Source of the DNA: an uncultured Pelagibacteraceae bacterium
Lineage (GTDB): Bacteria; Pseudomonadota; Alphaproteobacteria; Pelagibacterales; Pelagibacteraceae
DNA: 38,169 nucleotides
Assembly: GCA_902635795.1 (NCBI GenBank)
Contig: CACPPH010000007.1
Location: 1-38,169 of the forward strand
Direction of reading: 5' to 3'
Below are positions 18,752 to 28,098 of this stretch, one piece after another. The notes beneath the pieces were generated by a model. The model did no database searches. It was given only the letters and a program-made list of their open reading frames with translations, and had not been told where the DNA came from. The position numbers and the translations under genes are program-made. How positions within the stretch are numbered: position 1 is the stretch's first letter; each line of letters opens with the position of its first letter.

Positions 18752-20659
18752 ATGGAATACGCAATACTATTTTTACCATTGGTTGGTTCACTCATAGGTT
18801 ACTTAGGTAGATCTTTAGTAAATTATTTTGCAGAAATTTCTACAAGTTTATTTGTGTGCATCTCTGCTGTTCTCTCAATTCTAGTCTTTTGGAATGGAAT
18901 TCAAAATGAAGTTTATGGAAATTACATCATTTTTGAGTGGATTAGCTCAGGAGGATTTACTGCTAACTGGTCAATTAATATCGATCCACTGAGCTCAGTT
19001 ATGTTAGTGGTGGTGACTTTTGTGTCTGCGTTAGTTCATATTTATTCAATAGGTTATATGAGTCACGATCCTCATAAACCAAGATTTATGTCATATCTAT
19101 CTCTTTTTACTTTCTCTATGTTAGCTCTAGTTGTTTCAGATAATTTTTTACAACTTTTTTTTGGGTGGGAGGGAGTAGGTTTATGCTCATATTTGCTTAT
19201 AGGTTTTTGGTATAAAAAAGAGACCGCAAACAATGCTGCGATAAAAGCATTTATTGTAAATAGAATTGGAGATTTCGGATTAGCGATTGCAATATTTTTG
19301 ATATTTTTCTTTTTCGGAAGTATTAATTTTGATGAGGTTTTCCAAGCCTCAAGTCAATTTGCAGAAAACAAAATAGAATTTTTTGGTTTTGAGTCAAATT
19401 TAATTACTTTAATATCTATTTTTCTTTTTATAGGAGCAATGGGAAAATCTGCTCAATTTTTACTTCATACTTGGTTACCAGATGCAATGGAGGGACCAAC
19501 ACCAGTTTCTGCCTTAATTCATGCTGCTACAATGGTCACAGCTGGAGTTTTTCTTGTTGTTAGATGTTCACCAATATTTGAATATTCTCAAGTGGCTTTA
19601 AACCTAGTCACGATAGTGGGAATGACAACAGCAATATTTGCTGCCTCCGTTGCATTAGTTCAAAATGATATAAAAAAAATTGTAGCTTATTCAACGTGTA
19701 GTCAATTAGGCTATATGTTTTTTGCAGCAGGTGTCGGCGCTTACAATGTTGCAATGTTTCATTTATTTACTCATGCTTTCTTCAAAGCTTTACTATTTTT
19801 GGGTGCTGGTTCTGTAATACACGCATTTAAGGATGAGCAGGATATAAGAAATATGGGTGGAGTTCGAAAAAGACTACCTTTTACTTATTTCTTTATGTTA
19901 ATAGGGACATTAGCTTTGACCGGATTTCCTTTTCTTTCAGGCTTTTATTCGAAAGATGCAATCATTGAATTTGCTTACCTTAAAAACTCTGCTTTAGGAA
20001 ACTATGCTGCTACAGTTGGAATATTTACAGCATTTTTGACATCAATTTATTCATGGAGATTATTTTTTAAAGCTTTTCATGGTCCCTATAACAACAGGAA
20101 AATTTCAATAAATGAAACCCACGAGTCACCGTATGTTATGTTGATTCCTTTAGTTTTTTTAGGATTAGGAGCAATATTTTCTGGATATATTTTTAAAAGC
20201 ACTTTTATAGGACATCACAGCAATGAATTTTGGCAAGACTCAATCTTTTTTTTAAATGAGATAAAACATGATACGATACCATTGTGGTTTTTATTAATTA
20301 CTCCAGTTTTAGTTTTAATCTCAATACCAGTATCTTTTTATTTTTATATTTTGAGTCCAAAAATTCTAGAAGATTTTAAAAAAACTAATTTACCCTTATA
20401 CAACTTTTTACTAAACAAGTGGTATATCGATGAATTATATGAAAAAGTTTTCGTTATTCCTGCCAAAAAAATAGGCTCTTTTTTTTGGAAAAAAGGAGAT
20501 GTGGGCATAATTGATAAGTTTGGCCCTGACGGTATTTCAAAACTAGTAAAAATTATTTCCAATAAAACAGGGCGTCTTCAAACAGGATTTATTTATGATT
20601 ATGCTTTTGTAATGCTTTTAGGTTTATCAATTTTATTAACTTACTTAATATTAAAATAA
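18752..20659 (+). CDS. nuoL: NADH-quinone oxidoreductase subunit L
   Basis: Distal antiporter-like proton-pumping subunit (ND5 homologue). The 635 residues have many transmembrane helices, the core FFGWEGVGLCSYLLIGFW (conserved Glu), the HTWLPDAMEGPTPVSALIHAATMV block, the following KKIVAYSTCSQLGYM lysine helix, and a C-terminal extension compatible with the long lateral helix of ND5. Two bases separate its stop region from the nuoM start. Confidence 0.98.
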   Translation: MEYAILFLPLVGSLIGYLGRSLVNYFAEISTSLFVCISAVLSILVFWNGIQNEVYGNYIIFEWISSGGFTANWSINIDPLSSVMLVVVTFVSALVHIYSIGYMSHDPHKPRFMSYLSLFTFSMLALVVSDNFLQLFFGWEGVGLCSYLLIGFWYKKETANNAAIKAFIVNRIGDFGLAIAIFLIFFFFGSINFDEVFQASSQFAENKIEFFGFESNLITLISIFLFIGAMGKSAQFLLHTWLPDAMEGPTPVSALIHAATMVTAGVFLVVRCSPIFEYSQVALNLVTIVGMTTAIFAASVALVQNDIKKIVAYSTCSQLGYMFFAAGVGAYNVAMFHLFTHAFFKALLFLGAGSVIHAFKDEQDIRNMGGVRKRLPFTYFFMLIGTLALTGFPFLSGFYSKDAIIEFAYLKNSALGNYAATVGIFTAFLTSIYSWRLFFKAFHGPYNNRKISINETHESPYVMLIPLVFLGLGAIFSGYIFKSTFIGHHSNEFWQDSIFFLNEIKHDTIPLWFLLITPVLVLISIPVSFYFYILSPKILEDFKKTNLPLYNFLLNKWYIDELYEKVFVIPAKKIGSFFWKKGDVGIIDKFGPDGISKLVKIISNKTGRLQTGFIYDYAFVMLLGLSILLTYLILK

Positions 20660-20660
20660 A

Positions 20661-22139
20661 ATGAATTTTCCAATACTATCGACTTTAATTTTTTTACCTT
20701 TAATAAGTTCTATTTTCATTCTATTATCTAAAGATAAAACAACTAATAACAGTTCAATTTATATCTCTTTATTTAGTAGTTTTGCCACTTTTTTATTATC
20801 GTTATTTTTATGGTATTCTCTAGATTTTAATACATCAGAATTTCAGTTTGTAGAAGAAAAATCTTGGATAAATAACTTTATTAAATTTAAATTAGGTATT
20901 GACGGTATCTCAATACTTTTTATTGTTTTAACAACTTTTATCACTCCAATTTGTATAATTTCTTGTGTAAACAGTATTAAAGTTAGAGTAAAAGAATTTT
21001 TAATTGCGATTTTAATACTAGAGACATTTATGATCGGTGTATTCTGTTCACTTGATCTTGTAATTTTTTACTTGTTTTTTGAAGCAGGTTTAATACCAAT
21101 GTTTTTGATTATAGGAGTTTGGGGAGGACCAAAAAGAGTTTACTCGGCCTTCAAATTCTTTTTGTTTACTTTACTTGGTTCAGTTTTGATGTTAGTGGCT
21201 ATAATTGTTATTTATTGGTTAACTGGCACAACAGATATAACTCAAATATATGAAATAAAAATACCAAAAGAGTATCAAAATCTTCTATGGCTCGCTTTCT
21301 TTAGCTCCTTTGCAGTTAAAATGCCTATGTGGCCAGTACATACTTGGCTACCGGATGCACATGTTGAAGCCCCAACAGCTGGCTCTGTTATTCTTGCTGC
21401 TATTTTATTAAAAATGGCTGGGTATGGTTTTTTAAGATTTTCAATACCTATGTTTCCAATAGCATCAGAATATTTTACACCATTAGTATATACCTTAAGT
21501 ATAATAGCAATTATTTACACATCTTTAGTTGCGCTTATGCAAGATGACATGAAAAAATTAATAGCATATTCCTCTGTAGCTCACATGGGGTATGTTACCT
21601 TAGGTATTTTTACTTTAACAAAACAAGGCATAGAAGGAAGTATCTACCAAATGATAAGTCATGGTTTAATATCAGCTGCGCTGTTCTTATGTGTGGGGGT
21701 AGTCTATGATAGGCTCCACTCTAGAATGATAAGTACTTATGGAGGACTAGTAAATTATATTCCGAAATATTCTTTTTTATTTTTAGTATTTGCTTTAGCC
21801 GCACTAGGTTTACCAGGAACCTCAGGATTTTTAGGTGAATTCCTTGTTCTAGCTGGAACATTCCAAAAAAGTTATCTTGCAGCCATGTTAGCAACTTTTG
21901 GAGTAGTCCTTGGAGCAGCATACATGCTTTGGCTTACAAAAAGGGTTATTTTTGGTGTTGCAAACAACTCAGAAATTAAAAAATTAAATGATATTAACAA
22001 ATCCGAAATTATAATGTTGGTTAGTTTAGCATTTTTAATTCTTTTTTTTGGTTTTTACCCATTACCACTAATGGAGACCTTTAATGTCTCAGTTAACGGC
22101 TTAATAAGTGATTATGAAACGGCACTTGCTTCAAATTAA
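20661..22139 (+). CDS. nuoM: NADH-quinone oxidoreductase subunit M
   Basis: Antiporter-like proton-pumping subunit (ND4 homologue). The 492 residues contain the conserved helix with FYLFFEAGLIPMFLIIGVWG, the HTWLPDAHVEAPTAGSVILA block, and KKLIAYSSVAHMGY. It is placed between nuoL and nuoN as in the standard operon. Confidence 0.98.
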   Translation: MNFPILSTLIFLPLISSIFILLSKDKTTNNSSIYISLFSSFATFLLSLFLWYSLDFNTSEFQFVEEKSWINNFIKFKLGIDGISILFIVLTTFITPICIISCVNSIKVRVKEFLIAILILETFMIGVFCSLDLVIFYLFFEAGLIPMFLIIGVWGGPKRVYSAFKFFLFTLLGSVLMLVAIIVIYWLTGTTDITQIYEIKIPKEYQNLLWLAFFSSFAVKMPMWPVHTWLPDAHVEAPTAGSVILAAILLKMAGYGFLRFSIPMFPIASEYFTPLVYTLSIIAIIYTSLVALMQDDMKKLIAYSSVAHMGYVTLGIFTLTKQGIEGSIYQMISHGLISAALFLCVGVVYDRLHSRMISTYGGLVNYIPKYSFLFLVFALAALGLPGTSGFLGEFLVLAGTFQKSYLAAMLATFGVVLGAAYMLWLTKRVIFGVANNSEIKKLNDINKSEIIMLVSLAFLILFFGFYPLPLMETFNVSVNGLISDYETALASN

Positions 22140-22141
22140 AC

Positions 22142-23560
22142 ATGATAAATAATTTTAATATAATATTACCTGAAATATTTTTATCTCTATCGGTTTTTTC
22201 TATTCTGATGATAGGAGTTTTTATTAAAAATAGTTTTAATTTGATTTTCAATCTTACTATGATGATAATTATAGTAACAATTACGATTATTCTATCAAGC
22301 CCAAGTAATAAAGAAAAGATATTTTTAGATAGTTTTATAAGAGATGCTTTCTCAAATTACTTTAAGATTTTGATTCTCTTGTCGTCATTATTTGTTCTCA
22401 ACTCTTCTAAAAAATTTATTATAGATAATAAATTAGATAAATTTGAGTATCCTATAATTATTTTATTATCAATTTTAGGTATGTTCTTCATGGTAAGTTC
22501 CAATGATTTAATACTCTTTTATTTAGGATTAGAATTACAATCATTATCGCTTTATATTCTTGCATCTATTGACAGAGACAATCTAAGATCAACAGAGTCT
22601 GGAATAAAGTACTTTGTTCTTAGTGCATTATCTTCCGGTCTGTTATTATATGGATGTTCATTACTTTATGGATTTACTGGTTCAACGAATTTTGAGGCAA
22701 TTGCAAATCAACTTAATAGAGAAAATACAGGTGCGGTATTTGCGATGGTATTCATATTAGTTGGGCTTGCATTTAAAGTTTCTGCAGTTCCATTTCATAT
22801 GTGGACACCAGATGTTTATGAAGGAGCCCCGACATCAATAACAAGTTATTTTGCAGTTGTTCCAAAAGTAGCTGGTTTAGCGTTATTGATAAAATTTATG
22901 TTTGTTCCATTTTCAAATATTTTATTAGAATGGCAAACAATAATAATTTTTATATCAATAGCTTCTATGATCCTGGGTGCTGTCGCAGCTATGGTCCAAA
23001 AAAATCTTAAAAGACTTTTAGCTTACAGCTCTATTGGCCATATTGGTTATGCACTTGCTGGTGTTGCCACTGGAGCAATATCAGGTTATCAAAGTGCAAT
23101 TGTATATATTTCAATTTATGTAATTATGAATATTGGAGCATTTTCTTGTCTTTATTTGTTAAAGAAGGATGAACAATATAAAGAGAATATTTCTGATTTA
23201 TCTGGAATTTCAAAAAAACACCCTTTATTAGCTATTTCGTTATTAATAATTTTATTTTCTTTAGCAGGAGTTCCTCCACTAGGCGGTTTCTTTGCAAAAT
23301 TTTATATTTTTGTCGCTGTCTTAGAGAAAGAAATGTACGCATTAGCGATTATTGGTTTATTAACTACTGTTATGTCTGCATTTTATTATCTGAAAATAAT
23401 TAAGACAATTTATTTTGATGACAGTATCATCACCTTTGAGTCAACTAAAAACAGAAGTGCTCAAGCTTCGATATTTGCAAGCTGTACAATTTTGATTACG
23501 TTTTTTTTATATCCTTCTTTTTTGAATAATTTAGTAAGTTTACTATTCGTTAGTCAATGA
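22142..23560 (+). CDS. nuoN: NADH-quinone oxidoreductase subunit N
   Basis: Antiporter-like proton-pumping subunit (ND2 homologue) and the last gene of the complex I set. The 472 residues contain FYLGLELQSLSLYILA (conserved Glu), VPFHMWTPDVYEGAPTSIT, and KRLLAYSSIGHIGYA. The stop overlaps the birA start by four bases (ATGA), so the downstream non-respiratory genes are probably on the same message. Confidence 0.98.
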   Translation: MINNFNIILPEIFLSLSVFSILMIGVFIKNSFNLIFNLTMMIIIVTITIILSSPSNKEKIFLDSFIRDAFSNYFKILILLSSLFVLNSSKKFIIDNKLDKFEYPIIILLSILGMFFMVSSNDLILFYLGLELQSLSLYILASIDRDNLRSTESGIKYFVLSALSSGLLLYGCSLLYGFTGSTNFEAIANQLNRENTGAVFAMVFILVGLAFKVSAVPFHMWTPDVYEGAPTSITSYFAVVPKVAGLALLIKFMFVPFSNILLEWQTIIIFISIASMILGAVAAMVQKNLKRLLAYSSIGHIGYALAGVATGAISGYQSAIVYISIYVIMNIGAFSCLYLLKKDEQYKENISDLSGISKKHPLLAISLLIILFSLAGVPPLGGFFAKFYIFVAVLEKEMYALAIIGLLTTVMSAFYYLKIIKTIYFDDSIITFESTKNRSAQASIFASCTILITFFLYPSFLNNLVSLLFVSQ

Positions 23561-24120
23561 AGATTAAAATTAAAAAGTATAAAAAAGTAAGAAGTACTAA
23601 CGATATTGCATTGAAACTTATTAAAAAAAATGTTTCAAAACCAACTTTAATTACAACTGAGAAGCAAACTAATGGAAGAGGTAGAATTGGAAAAAAATGG
23701 GTATCTAACAAGGGAAATCTTTTCATTTCTTTATTTTTTAAATTTGATCAAAAAAAAATTACTTTTAAACAATTTGCTGTTCTCAATGCTTTTTTAATTA
23801 AAAAAGTGATTTCAAAGACTGTTTCAAAAAAAATTAAAATTAAATGGCCAAACGACTTATTGTTTAACAGACTTAAGTTCTGTGGAATCTTACAAGAGGT
23901 AATTAAATTTGATGACTTTGACTACCTTATAGTTGGAATAGGGTTAAATACTAATATTGTTCCTCAAAACAAAAGCTTTAAATCGACTAGTTTAAAAAAT
24001 ATATTAAGTAAGAAAATAAACAATCAATTAATTTTAAAAAATATTCAAATTACATATGAAAAATTTCTAAAACAAATTGATAAACTATCTTTTTCAGATT
24101 TGAAACAGATATATAAATAA
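23557..24120 (+). CDS. birA: Biotin--[acetyl-CoA-carboxylase] ligase, minimal form
   Basis: Attaches biotin to the carrier protein of acetyl-CoA carboxylase (and other biotin enzymes) through biotinyl-AMP. The biotin/ATP loop GRGRIGKKW is at 40-48, and the catalytic lysine is Lys96 in KWPND (96-100), followed by CGILQE. At 187 residues it has no N-terminal DNA-binding domain (so it is not a BirA-type repressor) and also appears to lack most or all of the C-terminal SH3-like domain of about 50 residues. The stop is followed by coaX five bases later, so the short form is not a window artefact. birA-coaX-rnj after nuoN is a familiar alphaproteobacterial order. Confidence 0.93.
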   Translation: MKIKIKKYKKVRSTNDIALKLIKKNVSKPTLITTEKQTNGRGRIGKKWVSNKGNLFISLFFKFDQKKITFKQFAVLNAFLIKKVISKTVSKKIKIKWPNDLLFNRLKFCGILQEVIKFDDFDYLIVGIGLNTNIVPQNKSFKSTSLKNILSKKINNQLILKNIQITYEKFLKQIDKLSFSDLKQIYK

Positions 24121-24125
24121 TTAAA

Positions 24126-24869
24126 ATGTATTATATTATTGGAGATATAGGGAATACTTCGACAAGAATTTGTTTAATAAATAATTCAAAAATTTTCAAG
24201 TCTATAATTTTTGATACAAAAAATATTTTTTTAAAGGGGTATATAAAAAAAATTTTTAATAGATTCTTTAAAAAAAATTTAAAAAGAAAGATATTATTTT
24301 CATGTGTTGTTCCTTTAGCTTTAAAGGAAATAAAGAAAGCTCTTAAAAAAACAAATTATAAAGTTTTTGAGATTAAAAGTTTGAATTTGAAGAAATTAAT
24401 CAAAATAAACATAAGAAATATTAATCAACTCGGTTCAGATCGAATTGTAAATTCTATAGAGGGCAAAAGATTTAGAAATTGTTTAATAATTGATTTTGGA
24501 ACTGCTACAACTTTTGATATTGTTAAAAAAGGAATATATGAAGGAGGCGTTATAGCTCCTGGTGTAAAATCATCTATCAAAAATTTAAGTAAGTCCACAG
24601 CTTTACTGCCCACGTTTGATTTAAAAAACAAACAAAAAACTTATGGAAAAAATACTAAAGATGCATTAAATGCTGGATTTATCTGGGGTTATGACGGATT
24701 GATAAATAACATAATTAATAAAATAACTAAAAATTGGAAAATGAATTATAAAATAATACTAACCGGAGGATATGCAAATTTATTTAAAAAGATTATAAAA
24801 AGGAAAACTATTGTTGATCAAAATATTACTATCAAAGGAATTTCTAAAGTTTACAGGGAAGTTTTATGA
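24126..24869 (+). CDS. coaX: Type III pantothenate kinase
   Basis: Phosphorylates pantothenate, the first step of coenzyme A synthesis, in the cytosol. The 247 residues show the ASKHA-fold signatures of the CoaX family: phosphate loop DIGNT at 7-11, LGSDR at 102-106 with the catalytic Asp105, DFGTATTFD at 123-131, and GGVIAPGV. The N-terminal half is lysine-rich. The stop overlaps the rnj start by four bases. Confidence 0.95.
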   Translation: MYYIIGDIGNTSTRICLINNSKIFKSIIFDTKNIFLKGYIKKIFNRFFKKNLKRKILFSCVVPLALKEIKKALKKTNYKVFEIKSLNLKKLIKINIRNINQLGSDRIVNSIEGKRFRNCLIIDFGTATTFDIVKKGIYEGGVIAPGVKSSIKNLSKSTALLPTFDLKNKQKTYGKNTKDALNAGFIWGYDGLINNIINKITKNWKMNYKIILTGGYANLFKKIIKRKTIVDQNITIKGISKVYREVL

Positions 24870-26527
24870 GTAAAGAAGAATTGCTTTTTTGCCCTTTAGG
24901 TGGATCAGGAGAAATCGGTGGAAATATGAACTTATACGCATATGGAAAACAGGATGATCAAAAATGGATTATAGTAGATATGGGAGTATCTTTTGCTGAT
25001 GAGTCAGTACCAGGTATTGACCTTATAATGCCAGATGCAGGATTTATTATCGAAAAGAAAGATGATTTACTTGGTATTGTATTAACCCATGCGCACGAAG
25101 ATCACATAGGAGCAGTTTCCCATATATGGCCAAGTCTTAAATGTAAAATATATGCAACACCTTTTACCGCAGCACTTATTATTGAAAAATTCAAAGAAAA
25201 AAAAATTGATATTTCGTCGTTTTTAGAAATTGTGCCTTTAAACAGCAAAATTAAACTTGGAAGTTTTGAAATAGACTTTGTGACCTTAACACACTCTATT
25301 TTAGAGCCTAATGGTTTAAGCATAAAAACTCCTCTTGGAACAGTTTTACATACAGGGGACTGGAAAATTGATCCAAATCCTCTGATAGGTAGTCAAATCG
25401 ATGAAGAAAAATTAAAATCAATAGGAAACACAGGTGTATCTGCAATGATATGTGACTCCACAAATATTTTTAGCCCTGGAAGAGCAGGATCAGAGTCTGA
25501 AGTAAGGGATAGTCTTTTAAGAATTATAGAAATTAAAACAAACAGAATTCTAATTACTTCGTTCGCTTCTAATGTAGCCAGAATGGAGTCTGTTTTTTAT
25601 TGTGCGAAAAAAACTGGAAGAAATATTTGTTTAGTTGGTAGATCTATGCAAAGAATCTACAAAGCAGCACGAAAATGTGGCTATCTCAAAGGACTTATAG
25701 AGCCCTTAGAGCCTAAAGATGCAAAAAAAATAGCAAAAAATAAAATTTTATACTTAGCCACTGGTAGTCAAGGAGAGCCAATGGGAGCAATGACAAGAAT
25801 AATTAATGGTATTCATCCAGATGTGTATTTGGAAAGTGGAGATTGTGTAATTTTCTCATCTAAAATTATACCGGGTAATGAGAAAAAATTATATCATTTG
25901 CAGAACTTAATAGTAAAAAATAAGATGGAAATGATTAGTGAAGAAAACGCATTTGTTCACGTTTCTGGTCACCCTAATAGAGAAGACCTAAAAGATATGT
26001 ATAGGTGGGTAAAACCACAGTGTGTAATACCCGTTCATGGAGAACATCGTCATATGTCCGAACACGTTTTATTTGCAAAAGAAATGCAGGTGCCAAAAAC
26101 TTTATTAATTGAAAATGGGGATATAATTAGAATTCTTCCTGGAAACCAACCAGAAATTGTTGACAAGGCGCCATCGGGAAAAATTTACCTCGACGGAACC
26201 ATTAATGTTGATACAGACTCTAAATCTATTAAAGATAGAAAAAATCTTTCCGCAAATGGTTATTTGGAGATTACTTTAATCGTATCGCACAATGGAAGCA
26301 TAAAAAAACCAATTATATCCTATAAAGGTATTCCAGAAAAAAATGAGGATGATACTTTTATTTTTGATATGGAAGATGAAATAATGAATATTTGTAGAAC
26401 TTTTTCAATGGATAATAAAAAACAACAACAAAACTTAATTGAAACCTTAAAACAGAATTGTAGAAGAATAGTTAGAGAGAAAACCGGAAAAAGACCTTAT
26501 ACTAATATCAATATTGCTAGGATATAA
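24866..26527 (+). CDS. rnj: Ribonuclease J
   Basis: Metallo-beta-lactamase/beta-CASP ribonuclease (5'-3' exo- and endonuclease) for RNA maturation and decay. The 553 residues contain the zinc motif HAHEDHIG at 75-82, further histidines in HTGDWK and the CDSTN segment, the beta-CASP region, and the HVSGHPNR and PVHGEHRH motifs. RNase J is the form used by many alphaproteobacteria alongside RNase E. It shares its last base with the next gene. Confidence 0.96.
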   Translation: MSKEELLFCPLGGSGEIGGNMNLYAYGKQDDQKWIIVDMGVSFADESVPGIDLIMPDAGFIIEKKDDLLGIVLTHAHEDHIGAVSHIWPSLKCKIYATPFTAALIIEKFKEKKIDISSFLEIVPLNSKIKLGSFEIDFVTLTHSILEPNGLSIKTPLGTVLHTGDWKIDPNPLIGSQIDEEKLKSIGNTGVSAMICDSTNIFSPGRAGSESEVRDSLLRIIEIKTNRILITSFASNVARMESVFYCAKKTGRNICLVGRSMQRIYKAARKCGYLKGLIEPLEPKDAKKIAKNKILYLATGSQGEPMGAMTRIINGIHPDVYLESGDCVIFSSKIIPGNEKKLYHLQNLIVKNKMEMISEENAFVHVSGHPNREDLKDMYRWVKPQCVIPVHGEHRHMSEHVLFAKEMQVPKTLLIENGDIIRILPGNQPEIVDKAPSGKIYLDGTINVDTDSKSIKDRKNLSANGYLEITLIVSHNGSIKKPIISYKGIPEKNEDDTFIFDMEDEIMNICRTFSMDNKKQQQNLIETLKQNCRRIVREKTGKRPYTNINIARI

Positions 26528-26781
26528 TGGGAATAACAGGATCTATTATTGTTTATGTTATGATTTGGTGGATAATATTTTTTTCAGTTTTACCAGTTGG
26601 AATTCAATCAAATAAAGAAATTTTCAAGGAAAAAATTGAGGGAATGGATCCCGGAGCTCCAAAAAATCCAAAAATAGCAAAAAAATTTTTTATAACAACA
26701 TTAATTACTTCTATAATTTTCTTAGTTATATATTATCTTGTAGAGATTGATTTGTTAAATTTAAGAAGGTTTTTACAATAA
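26527..26781 (+). CDS. DUF1467 family small membrane protein
   Basis: An 84-residue protein with two hydrophobic segments (about 5-25 and 56-76) and the family pattern WWIIFFSVLPVGIQSN followed by DPGAPKNPKI. DUF1467 proteins sit between rnj and proS in many alphaproteobacteria; their role is unknown. It overlaps both neighbours by one base, so it is firmly embedded in the operon. Confidence 0.9.
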   Translation: MGITGSIIVYVMIWWIIFFSVLPVGIQSNKEIFKEKIEGMDPGAPKNPKIAKKFFITTLITSIIFLVIYYLVEIDLLNLRRFLQ

Positions 26782-28094
26782 TGTATCTTTCAAAACTATT
26801 TATTCCAATTACAAAAGATCTTCCGTCAGAGGCAAAAATTAAATCACACCAGCTAATGCTCAGAACAGGTATGATTAAACAATCTTCTGCCGGAATTTAT
26901 TCCTGGCTCCCCCTCGGTTTCAAAATAATGAAAAAAATCGAGCAAATAGTCAGAGAGGAACAAAATTTTATAGGTGCGCAAGAAATGTTAATGCCCACCA
27001 TTCAATCATCAGAAATATGGAAAGAGAGCGGCAGATATGATGATTATGGTGAAGAAATGTTGAGAATCAAGGATCGTCAAGGTAAAGAAATGCTTTATGG
27101 GCCAACAAATGAGGAGCTTATCACTGATGTTTTTAGGTCAAGTATTAAATCTTATAAATCACTTCCACAACTTCTCTACCATATTCAATGGAAGTTTAGA
27201 GACGAAATAAGACCAAGATTTGGTGTGATGAGGTGTAAAGAATTTTATATGAAAGATGCATATTCTTTTGATTTGAATGATGAGGAGGCAAAAAAATCCT
27301 ATAATAAGATGTTTTACTCATATTTAAAAACTTTTAATAGATTAGATTTAAAAGCTATACCTATGGCTGCGGATACAGGTCCAATTGGCGGAGATCTTTC
27401 TCACGAATTTGTAATTCTAGCAGAAACAGGAGAGAGCGATGTTTATGCTGATAAAAATATTTTTGAAATAGATCCTAAACAATATAAATTTGAAGATACT
27501 TCACTCCAAAAAATGAGAGAAGACTTTACAAAAATTTATGCCGTAACTGATGAAAAATATGTAAAAGAAGATTTTAATAGATACGTTAAAAAAGAAAATC
27601 AAATTGTTACTAAAGGCATTGAGGTAGGTCATATTTTTTATTTTAGTGACAAATACTCAGAGCCTATGAATTGTTTAATAGATGATAAAAGCGGAAAAAA
27701 AACATCAGTTAAAATGGGATCCTATGGTATTGGAGTTTCAAGGTTAGTAGGAGCGATTATAGAGGCGAAGTATAATAATGAAGTTATGAAATGGCCCAAA
27801 CCTATCTCACCATTTGATGTTGTAATTATACCAAACATCAGTAAAAATAATAACAAAAATCTTGAAAAAGGTGAGAAAATTTATAAGGAACTCAAAAAAC
27901 AAAATATTGACGTATTGTTAGACGATGTTGATGAAAATATGTCTAATAAATTTAAAAAGCATGACCTAATTGGAGTTCCATATCAAATAATTATCGGCTC
28001 AAAGTCTGAGGGAAATAATTTTGAATTTAAGGAATTAAATAATAAAAGTGAAATACTAGGTCTTGATAAAATTAAATCAAAAATAAAAAATTAA
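26781..28094 (+). CDS. proS: Prolyl-tRNA synthetase (short alphaproteobacterial form)
   Basis: Class II aminoacyl-tRNA synthetase charging tRNA-Pro. The 437 residues contain motif 1 in the N-terminal third, motif 2 RDEIRPRFGVMRCKEFYMKD, motif 3 GSYGIGVSRLVGAI and a C-terminal anticodon-binding domain. It lacks the roughly 180-residue editing insertion found between motifs 2 and 3 in E. coli ProS; that loss is normal for alphaproteobacteria, which can use separate trans-editing proteins. It is followed four bases later by lolC. Confidence 0.97.
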   Translation: MYLSKLFIPITKDLPSEAKIKSHQLMLRTGMIKQSSAGIYSWLPLGFKIMKKIEQIVREEQNFIGAQEMLMPTIQSSEIWKESGRYDDYGEEMLRIKDRQGKEMLYGPTNEELITDVFRSSIKSYKSLPQLLYHIQWKFRDEIRPRFGVMRCKEFYMKDAYSFDLNDEEAKKSYNKMFYSYLKTFNRLDLKAIPMAADTGPIGGDLSHEFVILAETGESDVYADKNIFEIDPKQYKFEDTSLQKMREDFTKIYAVTDEKYVKEDFNRYVKKENQIVTKGIEVGHIFYFSDKYSEPMNCLIDDKSGKKTSVKMGSYGIGVSRLVGAIIEAKYNNEVMKWPKPISPFDVVIIPNISKNNNKNLEKGEKIYKELKKQNIDVLLDDVDENMSNKFKKHDLIGVPYQIIIGSKSEGNNFEFKELNNKSEILGLDKIKSKIKN

Positions 28095-28098
28095 TACA

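Noticed and set aside
26781-28094. ProS lacking the editing insertion as a truncation
   Set aside because: The short form is normal in alphaproteobacteria and all class II motifs are present.
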